Below are positions 1 through 5,901 of a DNA stretch of 6,396 nucleotides, piece by piece. The notes below the pieces were generated by a model, which did not search any database, was not told where the DNA came from, and was given only the letters and a program-made list of their open reading frames with translations. The stretch covers positions 1-6,396 of the forward strand of contig NZ_JAQIVI010000154.1 in NCBI RefSeq assembly GCF_028618695.1. The letters are read 5' to 3'. How positions within the stretch are numbered: the stretch's first letter is position 1; every line of letters starts with the position of its first letter. This DNA comes from Natrinema soli (lineage in GTDB: Archaea > Halobacteriota > Halobacteria > Halobacteriales > Natrialbaceae). The position numbers and the translations under genes were made by a program.

Positions 1-661
1 CGATGTCGTCGCGGGCGTCGAACCCGTCGCGGCCCTCGAGCAGGGCGACGGCGCTGTCCCGGTCGGCGAACTCGCCGTAGGCCTCGTCGACGACGAGCAG
101 CGTCTCGTCGTCGGTTTCGTCGGCGAGGCGCTCGATTTCTTCGAGCGGCATCGTCGAGCCGGTTGGGTTGTGCGGGCTCGTAAGCCAGACGATCCGCTCG
201 CCGTCGTAGGACTCGAGGACGACGTCGGCGTCCTGATCGAAGTCGTCGGCCCTCGAGAGTTCGTACTGGGAGACGTCGCCGTGGTGGAACCGGGCACTCA
301 TGCCGTAATACGCGAATCCCGGCGTCGGGACGATGACGTCGTCCCCCGGCTCGAGGGTCGCTCGGTGGAGGTAGTCGATGGCCCCGTCGCCGCCGTTCGC
401 CAGCCAGACTTGCTCGTCGGTGACGTTCCACCGGTCGGCGACGGCGCTCGTGAGGTCGGCGTGAGCGGCCTTCGGGTAGGAACTCACGCTCGAGGCCGTC
501 TCGCGGATGGCCACGGCGGCGGCCGGCGAGGGGCCATGCGGGTTCTCGTTCGAGGCGAGTTTGACGAACTCCGAGGGGTCGCGCCCGAGTTCGCGGGCGA
601 CCTCCTCGACGCCTCGACCCGCCTCGTATGCGACGTGATCGGACAGGTCGCGCGGTTGCAT
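1..661 (-). CDS. hisC: Histidinol-phosphate aminotransferase, N-terminal ~220 residues (3' end outside window)
   Basis: HisC is a PLP-dependent class I/II aminotransferase that converts imidazole-acetol phosphate and glutamate to histidinol phosphate in histidine biosynthesis, in the cytoplasm. I read 220 codons from an ATG at 661. Visible family landmarks are the N-terminal substrate/cofactor motif ASNENPHGPSP (36-46), NGGDGAIDYL (89-98) at the usual NGSDE phosphate-binding site, PGFAYYG (114-120), SPHNPTG (162-168) with the PLP-contacting Asn165, and VDEAY (191-195) with Asp192 for the pyridine nitrogen and Tyr195. The catalytic lysine should follow within a few residues but lies past the window edge, so about 60% of a usual ~360-residue protein is seen. 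NGGDG in place of NGSDE is a small family variation. The start is supported by a TATA-like element 28 bp upstream (leaderless). Neighbouring genes are not histidine genes. A related aminotransferase is the only realistic alternative. Confidence 0.93.
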   Translation of the reverse strand, partial: MQPRDLSDHVAYEAGRGVEEVARELGRDPSEFVKLASNENPHGPSPAAAVAIRETASSVSSYPKAAHADLTSAVADRWNVTDEQVWLANGGDGAIDYLHRATLEPGDDVIVPTPGFAYYGMSARFHHGDVSQYELSRADDFDQDADVVLESYDGERIVWLTSPHNPTGSTMPLEEIERLADETDDETLLVVDEAYGEFADRDSAVALLEGRDGFDARDDI

Positions 662-683
662 ACGCGAATCCTGTTTCCCGTGG

Positions 684-693
684 CTCTTAAGGG
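684..693 (-). promoter_or_regulatory. TATA-like box of hisC
   Basis: On the minus strand this reads CCCTTAAGAG, an AT core inside GC-rich DNA, centred about 28 bp before the hisC ATG at 661. That is the spacing expected for a haloarchaeal leaderless transcript whose first base is at or next to the start codon. No Shine-Dalgarno sequence is present. Inferred from position and composition only. Confidence 0.5.
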
Positions 694-868
694 TGCTTAC
701 ATGTGGTCAGTCGCCCCTCGAGGACTGTCGCGGCGCGCGCTGTACGGCGGCGAGCAAAGAGTCGGCTGCGGACCGATTCGCACGATGGATTTCGACCCAT
801 CGAGGGAGACAGCGTCGATCTCGATCGGTATACACCGCGATCACTGAATCGTCGGCCTCGAGCGCCGA

Positions 869-1648
869 TCAGTTATCGGTACAACCCCACCCGAACGCCG
901 TCCAGCCGCCGTCGGCGGTGAGCACTTCGCCGGTGACGAAGTTGTCTCCCGACGCGAGGAACTCGACGCAGTTCGCGACTTCGTCCGGCGTCCCGAACCG
1001 ATCGAGCGGTGTCCGATCCCTGACATCCTGTTCGTCGAATCCCGTCTCATCTTGTGCCTGTTCGACCATCTCCGTCATGATGTACCCCGGTGCGAGCGCA
1101 TTCACGTGAATATCGTGTTCCGCCCACTCGACCGCGAGACACCGGGTGAGATTGTTGACGCCTCCCTTCGTCGTATTGTACGGCGTTCGATCTTGCTGTC
1201 CCATACTTCCCATCATGCTCGAAATGTTAACGATCTCACCACCGTCGCCCTGTTCGATCATCCGGGCTCCGGCCGCCTGCGCACAGAAGAAGACGCCCGT
1301 CAAGTTCACGTCGACGACCTGCTGCCAGTCCTCGGCTGTCATCTCTTCTGCTGGACCGCGAATGTTGATCCCCGCGTTGTTCACCAGCACGTCGAGACGA
1401 CCAAACCGATCGACGGTTTCATCGATCAAATTTTCGACGGACGGCTTCTCGCTCACGTCGACTTCGACCGGGTGAGCGGTGCCGTCCTTGTCTTCGAACT
1501 CGTCGACGACCCGTTCGCAGTCCTCGAGCGATCGCGAACAGATAACGACGTTATCGCCGACGTCCGCGAATCGCTCCGCGATGCGCTTTCCGAGTCCTCT
1601 CGTCGAGCCCGTGACGATCACCGTTCGCGTCTCTGGGGTACTAGCCAT
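869..1648 (-). CDS. Classical short-chain dehydrogenase/reductase (SDR), 259 aa
   Basis: A cytoplasmic NAD(P)-dependent oxidoreductase of the classical SDR family. It is complete and of typical length. The cofactor motif TGSTRGLG is at 13-20, the structural NNAG motif at 90-93, and the catalytic tetrad is Asn115, Ser144, Tyr157 and Lys161 (YxxxK, with Ser 13 residues before Tyr). Basic residues at Arg17 and Arg39, after the second beta strand (CSRS), suggest NADPH preference. The C-terminal LTADGGWTA resembles FabG, gluconate 5-dehydrogenase and glucose 1-dehydrogenase relatives, so the substrate may be a sugar, polyol or 3-oxoacyl thioester and cannot be decided. I chose the ATG at 1648 (MASTPETRTV). 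The frame stays open to an ATG at 1696, but that adds a basic 16-residue tail (MIINIIKRVW...) covering the promoter. It lies 124 bp downstream of the ligA stop, with its own TATA-like element, and 207 bp before hisC. Confidence 0.93.
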   Translation of the reverse strand: MASTPETRTVIVTGSTRGLGKRIAERFADVGDNVVICSRSLEDCERVVDEFEDKDGTAHPVEVDVSEKPSVENLIDETVDRFGRLDVLVNNAGINIRGPAEEMTAEDWQQVVDVNLTGVFFCAQAAGARMIEQGDGGEIVNISSMMGSMGQQDRTPYNTTKGGVNNLTRCLAVEWAEHDIHVNALAPGYIMTEMVEQAQDETGFDEQDVRDRTPLDRFGTPDEVANCVEFLASGDNFVTGEVLTADGGWTAFGWGCTDN

Positions 1649-1675
1649 GGCGTTCTCGACCCCTATCCAAACGCG

Positions 1676-1685
1676 CTTAATTATG
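1676..1685 (-). promoter_or_regulatory. TATA-like box of the SDR gene
   Basis: The minus strand reads CATAATTAAG, the most AT-rich stretch between ligA and the SDR gene, centred about 32 bp before the ATG at 1648. This fits a leaderless or very short-leader transcript. It overlaps the codons of the longer possible reading frame (ATG at 1696), which argues against that longer start. Confidence 0.5.
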
Positions 1686-1698
1686 TTGATGATCAAAC
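1685..1698. promoter_or_regulatory. Imperfect inverted repeat beside the SDR TATA box
   Basis: GTTGATGATCAAAC contains the arms TTGA and TCAA around TGA and directly abuts the upstream side of the SDR TATA-like box, where BRE recognition or a repressor/activator would act. The arms are short and this could be chance, so it is given as a weak operator candidate. Confidence 0.2.
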
Positions 1699-1772
1699 GA
1701 CGACGGCTGTTTTATTTCGCGTGCCGATCCGGCAGCCGGCCACCGCCGAGCGCTCGAGCGGCCGTCTCCGTC

Positions 1773-3536
1773 TCACCGGCTCTGTAGTCGCTCGAGCCGT
1801 TCCAGCGAGTCCGCGTCCTCCGGGTCCTTGTCCGGTCGGACACCGACGAAGCGCGGGAACCGCAGCGCGTACCCCGACGAATAGGTCGGCGAGGACTGGA
1901 TCTCCTCGTAGCCGACTTCGAAGACGACTTCGGGCTCGAGCTCGACCTCCTGACCCTCTTCGGCCGCGATGTGGGGCTCGAGCAGCTCCGTCAGCTCCGC
2001 GAGCTTCTCGTCGGTGATCCCGGTCGCGACCTTGCCGACCGTCTCGAGATCGTCCCCTGCCCGAACGGACAGTTCGAAGGTTCCGAGGAACGTAGCCCGC
2101 CGGCCCTCACCCCACTCCGCGCCGGTCACCACGCAGTCGAGCGTCTCCACGTCCGGTTTGCGTTTGCGCCAGTGCTTTCCGCGCCGGCCCGGCGAGTACG
2201 AGGAATCCGGATTTTTGAGCATGATCCCCTCGTGGCCCGCCTCGAGCGCGTCGGCGTCGATCGACTCGATCTCGTCGGGATCGCCGGTACGCCAGAGTAG
2301 CGAGAGTCCCTCGATGTCGGCGTCATCTACGGATTCGGGGCCGGAATCGGCGTCCACCAACACCGACCGGAGCCGATCGTGTCGAACCGTCAGCGGCTCT
2401 GCGAGCAAGTCCTCTCCGTCGGCGTGCAGACAGTCGAAGAAGACCGGCCGCACCGAGACATCCTCGCGGGCCCTCGCGACGTCGTGCTTGCGACGGAACC
2501 GCTTGAGCACCTCCTGAAACGGCAGTGGAGCGCCGTCCTCGTCGATCGCGACGACCTCGCCGTCGAGGATAACCGGGACCTCGAGGTGTGTCTCGGCGAA
2601 CTCGACCACTTCGGGGAGCGCGTCGGTGATCTCCTCCATGTTTCGCGAAAAGACGCGCGTCTCATCGGCGCTGGGGACGTGATGCAACTGGACCCGGGCC
2701 CCGTCGTACTTCCACTCGACGCCGGCCTCCGCCCACTCCTCGAGCGCGTCGGTCACCGTCCCCGCCTGGGCGAGCATCGCCTGGACCGGCCGGCCGACCG
2801 CGAGATCCATCGCGTCGAGGCCTTCGAGTCCCTCGTCGCGAGCGATCCGTGCGACCTGCCCGTAATCGTTCGAGACCTGCAGCGCGCGCTCGACTCGATC
2901 CTCGGGAACGTCGAAGGCCGCCGAGATCGCGTCTCGAACCGTCCCCTCGCCGACGCCGATGCGCATCTCCGAGAGGACGAGTCGGGCGAGATAACGCGCT
3001 TCCTCGCTCGAGCAGCGGTTGAACAGTCCGAAGAGCAGGTCGACCTTGCGATCCTGGCTGCCCGAGCCTTCGGCAGCGGCGAGGTCCTCGAGGGTGTCGT
3101 AGACCTCGCGAACGGTAAGGCCACCGCTACTATCGCCGCTGGAATCGTCAGCGTCCCCGCCGGTGAACGCACCGAGTCCCTGCTGGCCGCCGAAATCGTA
3201 ACTCGCCGCCACGTCGCCGATTTCGCCGATTTCCGCGAGTTGATCCTCGACGTCGTCGCTACTCACGTTCGTCCCCGCTGCGCGGGCGATCGCCTCGTAA
3301 CACGCGCTCGGTCCGATATCGAGCGTCGTCGAGTCCCAGGCCGGAAACACCCGTCCCTGTGCAAAGCGCGCGACGATCTCGAGGGTCTGCGGTTCCACCG
3401 CAGCGCCCGAGGAACGTCGTTCCTCGCTATCGTCTCCCGCTTCGGCGAGCAGCTCCCGAACGTGAGCCACGATCTCGAGGTCCGCGGGTTCGGCATCGAT
3501 CGTCCCGGCGCGGTCGGCGAACGTGGCGAACTCCAT
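1773..3536 (-). CDS. ligA: ATP-dependent DNA ligase, 587 aa
   Basis: Seals nicks in duplex DNA using ATP through a lysyl-AMP intermediate, joining Okazaki fragments and repair gaps. It has the full archaeal/eukaryotic ligase I layout: an N-terminal DNA-binding domain (about 1-240, with RLVLSEMRIGVGEGTVRDAI at 185-204), the adenylation domain and a C-terminal OB domain. Motif I is KYDG (276-279, Lys276 adenylated), followed by RVFSRNMEEIT (294-304), the DGE segment ILDGEVVA (323-330), motif IV HEGIMLKNP (435-443), motif V KHWRKRKPD (454-462) and the OB-domain RFPRFVGVRP (559-568). An acidic Gly/Ser/Asp-rich stretch interrupts the DNA-binding domain at about 117-139. The ATG at 3536 (MEFATFADRA) is preferred to one 16 codons upstream because a TATA-like box sits about 28 bp before it and the longer version would read through that promoter. 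Length matches haloarchaeal ligases. It is likely the main replicative ligase. Confidence 0.97.
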   Translation of the reverse strand: MEFATFADRAGTIDAEPADLEIVAHVRELLAEAGDDSEERRSSGAAVEPQTLEIVARFAQGRVFPAWDSTTLDIGPSACYEAIARAAGTNVSSDDVEDQLAEIGEIGDVAASYDFGGQQGLGAFTGGDADDSSGDSSGGLTVREVYDTLEDLAAAEGSGSQDRKVDLLFGLFNRCSSEEARYLARLVLSEMRIGVGEGTVRDAISAAFDVPEDRVERALQVSNDYGQVARIARDEGLEGLDAMDLAVGRPVQAMLAQAGTVTDALEEWAEAGVEWKYDGARVQLHHVPSADETRVFSRNMEEITDALPEVVEFAETHLEVPVILDGEVVAIDEDGAPLPFQEVLKRFRRKHDVARAREDVSVRPVFFDCLHADGEDLLAEPLTVRHDRLRSVLVDADSGPESVDDADIEGLSLLWRTGDPDEIESIDADALEAGHEGIMLKNPDSSYSPGRRGKHWRKRKPDVETLDCVVTGAEWGEGRRATFLGTFELSVRAGDDLETVGKVATGITDEKLAELTELLEPHIAAEEGQEVELEPEVVFEVGYEEIQSSPTYSSGYALRFPRFVGVRPDKDPEDADSLERLERLQSR

Positions 3537-3560
3537 CGCCGGAGTGTATCGTCGCGGCGA

Positions 3561-3566
3561 GTAAAA
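3561..3566 (-). promoter_or_regulatory. TATA-like box of ligA
   Basis: The minus strand reads TTTTAC, centred about 28 bp before the ligA ATG at 3536. The position fits leaderless transcription and supports the shorter ligase start. No Shine-Dalgarno sequence precedes the ATG. Confidence 0.5.
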
Positions 3567-3612
3567 CGGTTCTGAGACGAGCACGGATTCGACTGCTATC
3601 GACGAGATGCCG

Positions 3613-3617
3613 AAAAA
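3613..3617 (-). terminator. Oligo-T terminator candidate for the QDASN-repeat gene
   Basis: On the minus strand a run of five T follows about 30 nt after the stop codon of the repeat-protein gene, inside a short intergenic stretch. Archaeal RNA polymerase commonly stops at T-runs without a hairpin. The run lies upstream of the ligA TATA-like box, where separation of the two transcripts would be expected. Confidence 0.4.
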
Positions 3618-3647
3618 TAGCCCGACCTCGAGTCGACTGTGATCCGG

Positions 3648-4004
3648 CTATGCGCTCTGTTCGGCGGTGTTACTCGCGTCCTGAGAGATCGACAGTTCGC
3701 TATTGCCACCGTCGAGTACGGTCGCGGTCTGGATACCCGTGTTACTGGCATCCTGATCGACGGTCTGTATCACGGGCGAATCAGCGTCGGAACTGGCGGT
3801 CTGGCCGGCGAGATTGCTCGCATCCTGGTCGATAGTCAGGATTGCCGAGCCGTTCTGGACCTCCGCTCCCTGTTCGGCGGCGTTGCTCGCGTCCTGATTG
3901 GTCGTCTGTTCGGTTCCTTCCTGTGCGGCGGCGGGGCCAACGAACCCGGCGATCATCCCAACGGCGAGCACGACGGTCAGCGTTGCGATCAATCTGGTTC
4001 TCAT
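3648..4004 (-). CDS. Secreted curlin-like QDASN-repeat protein, 118 aa
   Basis: No known family is recognised with certainty. Residues 1-27 form a Sec-type signal peptide: MRTRL basic start, hydrophobic core about 5-23, and AAA before a likely cleavage at 27/28. No twin arginine, lipobox cysteine or membrane anchor is present. The mature 91 residues carry QDASN at 37, 60, 84 and 108, each extended to Q-D-A-S-N-x-A/G-x-Q (second Gln at 45, 68, 92, 116). Before each later repeat come alternating aliphatics, as in SELSISQ at 102-108. This resembles bacterial curlin repeats (S-x5-Q-x4-N-x5-Q) but with Q-x3-N-x3-Q spacing. The mature chain has 15 Asp/Glu, no Lys, Arg or His, no aromatics and no Cys or Met, and about 21% Gln plus Asn. 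By inference it is an extracellular beta-solenoid or amyloid-type structural protein. It is divergent from the GCS-like gene and has its own promoter and T-run. A non-amyloid cell-surface repeat protein remains possible. Confidence 0.85.
   Translation of the reverse strand: MRTRLIATLTVVLAVGMIAGFVGPAAAQEGTEQTTNQDASNAAEQGAEVQNGSAILTIDQDASNLAGQTASSDADSPVIQTVDQDASNTGIQTATVLDGGNSELSISQDASNTAEQSA
3669..3896 (-). repeat. Four-copy protein-coding tandem repeat (QDASN units of 69, 72 and 72 bp)
   Basis: The pentapeptide QDASN is encoded at 3882-3896, 3813-3827, 3741-3755 and 3669-3683, giving units of 23, 24 and 24 residues plus a shortened last unit that ends at the stop. The codon sets differ in every copy (for example Asn AAC/AAT/AAC/AAC, Ser AGC/AGC/AGT/AGT, Asp GAC/GAT/GAT/GAC), while the DNA between the pentapeptides is strongly diverged. 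The repeat is therefore old and conserved at protein level rather than a recent DNA duplication. Confidence 0.9.
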
Positions 4005-4036
4005 GGTGAAACGGCAGTGAGCCCCAATCGACGGAT

Positions 4037-4046
4037 CCTATTAAGC
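4037..4046 (-). promoter_or_regulatory. TATA-like box of the QDASN-repeat gene
   Basis: The minus strand reads GCTTAATAGG, centred about 37 bp before the ATG at 4004. With the usual ~26 bp TATA-to-start distance the transcript would carry a leader of roughly 10 nt, unlike the apparently leaderless neighbours. No Shine-Dalgarno motif is seen in that leader. Confidence 0.45.
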
Positions 4047-4106
4047 GCACTACTGGAAATATCCATTGGATATCTACCGATTTCAGGTCGATGCCGATAC
4101 CGAACG

Positions 4107-4225
4107 CAGGAGACGAGTTCGTCCTGTATCAGGTGCATGATAGCAGGACCGAACGGCGATGTCGCCGAAAACGCGCCTCGAACGTTCGCTATCGGCGCTG
4201 ATGGGGAACTCCTATCAGGAGACGA
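4107..4225. promoter_or_regulatory. Divergent intergenic region with direct and inverted repeats
   Basis: The 276 bp between the divergent repeat-protein gene and the GCS-like gene hold no convincing gene. They contain a 10-bp direct repeat, CAGGAGACGA, at 4107-4116 and 4216-4225. Two similar short inverted repeats are also present: CCTG-TAT-CAGG at 4123-4133 and CTCCT-ATC-AGGAG at 4209-4221, the second overlapping the second direct repeat. They lie upstream of both start codons and could bind a regulator of either gene. This is seen in sequence only; no binding factor can be named. Confidence 0.3.
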
Positions 4226-4248
4226 TACCCGTTGTGAGGAGAAACGTG

Positions 4249-4257
4249 CTTTCAAGG
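4249..4257 (+). promoter_or_regulatory. Weak TATA-like box of the GCS-like gene
   Basis: CTTTCAAGG is centred about 28 bp before the ATG at 4281. The sequence is a degenerate TATA box, but the spacing matches the leaderless arrangement of the other genes here and supports 4281 over the in-frame ATG at 4137. Confidence 0.35.
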
Positions 4258-4280
4258 CGTTTGCGCCCGCACCCCGACGT

Positions 4281-5834
4281 ATGCCAGAGGAGGAACTCGC
4301 CGCGCGGGTCGCTGACGTCCTGCGGGTCGACCCCGACGACTTCCGGGAGCGGGCCGAGGCGGACGCCGAGGTGATCAAAGACGGCGTCGAGGAAGGAGTA
4401 TTCGACAACCCGCAGGCGATCGTCGGCCTCGAGTACGAGTTCTACGCCGTCAAGGCCGGTGACTGTACGCTGCGGCGAGTCCCGCGCCGACTGCTCGAGC
4501 TGATCGGCTTCGAGAAGGAGCTCGGACTCCACAACGCCGAGATGACGACGAGTCCGCAGCCGTTGAACGCCCACGGACTCTCAGCGCAGGAATCGGAGGT
4601 GAAATCCCGGCTCCGGACGGCACTCGACGTGACCCAGTCCGAGCGAATGCGACTGGTCAGCGACGGCATCTGGACGATCCCGCCCGAGGGCGAGGCGGCG
4701 AGCACCTACCTCACCGACAGCGTCGAACGGACGGCGAGCGCGCCGGACGGGACCGACCGCACGATCCGTATCGCGACGAACATGAGCGACTCGGCCCGCT
4801 ATCACGCGATGGCCAACACGGCCCAGGCCGACTCCGCGGGGATGTATATCGACGCGCCGCACGTCTCGCTGCAGGACGATACCGTCATGCCCGAGAGCCT
4901 CATCACGTCGATCCAGCCCCACTACCAGGTTTCACACGCTCCCGACCTCCCCAAGTACTTCAACTACGCCCTCCGAGTCGCGGGCCCGCTGCTCGCACTC
5001 GGCGTCAACTCCCCGTTCTTCCCCGCCGGTCTGTACGACGACGATGCGACCGCCGAGGACGTCCTCCGAGACGGCTGGATGGAACACCGAATCAGTATCT
5101 TCGAGACCGTCCTCAACGACCCCACCACGGGTGAAGGAAAGGTTCGCTTTCCGCGCGACCTCGCGGACGTCGACGAAGCGATCGATCGGATCGCGGCCGA
5201 CGACACGATCGTCCCGATGCCGGTCGAGGCGGGCGAACGCTTCGACGACCAGTTCCCACACTTCAGCCGCAAACACGGGACCTACTGGCGGTGGATCCGA
5301 CCGGTCTTCGGCGGGCCGACGCGCTCGGCCGCCAACGCCCGCATCGAGTTCAGACCGATCCCCGCCCAGCCCACGGTCCGCGATTCCGTCTCCTTCCTCG
5401 CCGCCTTCGCCGGCCTGATGGAGAGCCTGATCCGCCTCGAGCACCCCGTCGTCGAACTCGACTGGCAGCTCGCCCGCGAGAACTTCTACGCCGCGATGGT
5501 CGACGGCCTCTCGGCCGACCTGAACTGGATCACCAACGACGGCAAGGAGACGACCGACTGCCTCGCGCTCTACGAGGACCTGCTGGCCCACGCCGAGGAC
5601 GGACTGACCAACCGCGGACTGAGCGAGGAGGAGGCCGCGAAGTACCTCTACCCGCTCCGGCGGCGCGTCCGCCAGCGGGTGACGCCGGCCAGCTGGAAGC
5701 GCGAGCAGGTGCAAGCGGCGCTCGAGGACGGTGACGACCTCGCCGAAGCCATCGAGGGAATGCAACAGCGGTACGTCGCTCGGCAGTCGGAGACGCTGCT
5801 CGAGGGAAGCTTCGCGGACTGGATCGGCGACTAA
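4281..5834 (+). CDS. Glutamate-cysteine ligase (GCS2/YbdK)-like protein, 517 aa
   Basis: Resembles the carboxylate-amine ligases of the GCS2/YbdK group (glutamine-synthetase-like fold), which join glutamate to cysteine or another amine with ATP. Matching landmarks are GLEYEF (49-54) for the usual GxEEEF metal/nucleotide strand, HNAEMTTSPQPL (84-95) for the substrate-side E-x-x-T segment, HVSLQ (194-198), LGVNSPFFPAG (240-250), and RIEFRPIPAQPTVRDSV (354-370) for the (L/I)E-x-R-x-x-D/P-x-Q-P-T-x-x-D-x-V motif. No signal peptide or membrane segment is visible, so it is cytoplasmic. Haloarchaea use gamma-glutamylcysteine as a main thiol, but their described GshA is, as I recall, shorter (about 360 residues). 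This longer form may be a paralogue with another amine substrate. The ATG at 4281 is chosen for the TATA spacing and the compact acidic start MPEEELAARV. An ATG at 4137 would add 48 residues. A hairpin follows the stop directly. Confidence 0.8.
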   Translation: MPEEELAARVADVLRVDPDDFRERAEADAEVIKDGVEEGVFDNPQAIVGLEYEFYAVKAGDCTLRRVPRRLLELIGFEKELGLHNAEMTTSPQPLNAHGLSAQESEVKSRLRTALDVTQSERMRLVSDGIWTIPPEGEAASTYLTDSVERTASAPDGTDRTIRIATNMSDSARYHAMANTAQADSAGMYIDAPHVSLQDDTVMPESLITSIQPHYQVSHAPDLPKYFNYALRVAGPLLALGVNSPFFPAGLYDDDATAEDVLRDGWMEHRISIFETVLNDPTTGEGKVRFPRDLADVDEAIDRIAADDTIVPMPVEAGERFDDQFPHFSRKHGTYWRWIRPVFGGPTRSAANARIEFRPIPAQPTVRDSVSFLAAFAGLMESLIRLEHPVVELDWQLARENFYAAMVDGLSADLNWITNDGKETTDCLALYEDLLAHAEDGLTNRGLSEEEAAKYLYPLRRRVRQRVTPASWKREQVQAALEDGDDLAEAIEGMQQRYVARQSETLLEGSFADWIGD

Positions 5835-5901
5835 CACGTCGATAGCGACGTGGCGCGTGAAGTGCCTCGGGGTCACGTGGTTCGAAAATTTTCGATTTTC
5901 G
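5835..5901 (+). terminator. Hairpin plus T-rich terminator candidate after the GCS-like gene
   Basis: Immediately after the TAA, CACGTCG (5835-5841) and CGACGTG (5846-5852) form a perfect 7-bp stem with an ATAG loop. Further on, CGAAAAT (5883-5889) and ATTTTCG (5895-5901) form a second perfect stem that contains two T4 tracts, the kind of signal archaeal polymerase stops at. The segment 5883-5894 (CGAAAATTTTCG) is also a perfect palindrome. Together these make a likely 3' end for the GCS-like transcript, though the palindrome could instead be a protein-binding site. Confidence 0.4.

Noticed and set aside
170..847. 225-codon plus-strand open frame
   Set aside because: It is antisense to hisC, whose motifs are clear on the minus strand.
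662..868. Possible small gene or RNA between the SDR gene and hisC
   Set aside because: No start with promoter support, no acidic product, no tRNA-like or other recognisable fold. It holds the hisC promoter and otherwise nothing I can support.
1052..2017. 321-codon plus-strand open frame
   Set aside because: It spans the SDR promoter and parts of both the SDR and ligA genes in antisense; its Arg/Pro-rich end is unlike a haloarchaeal protein.
2379..3575. 398-codon plus-strand open frame
   Set aside because: It is the antisense shadow of ligA, whose motifs are all intact on the minus strand; the product has no recognisable domain.
3651..3896. Regular ~72-bp periodicity that could suggest a CRISPR or satellite array
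   Set aside because: The conserved block is only 15 bp with synonymous differences, the period is a multiple of three, and the units lie in frame inside a gene with a signal peptide.
3639..4280. Plus-strand open frame continuous with the GCS-like gene that would add up to 214 N-terminal residues
   Set aside because: It runs antisense through the whole QDASN gene, has no family similarity before MPEEELAARV, and the TATA spacing favours 4281. Open frames of this length are common in GC-rich DNA. The intermediate ATG at 4137 cannot be fully excluded.
4932..5876. 314-codon minus-strand open frame
   Set aside because: It is the antisense shadow of the GCS-like gene; the translation is repetitive in Val, Glu and Arg, as expected of an antisense GC3-biased frame.
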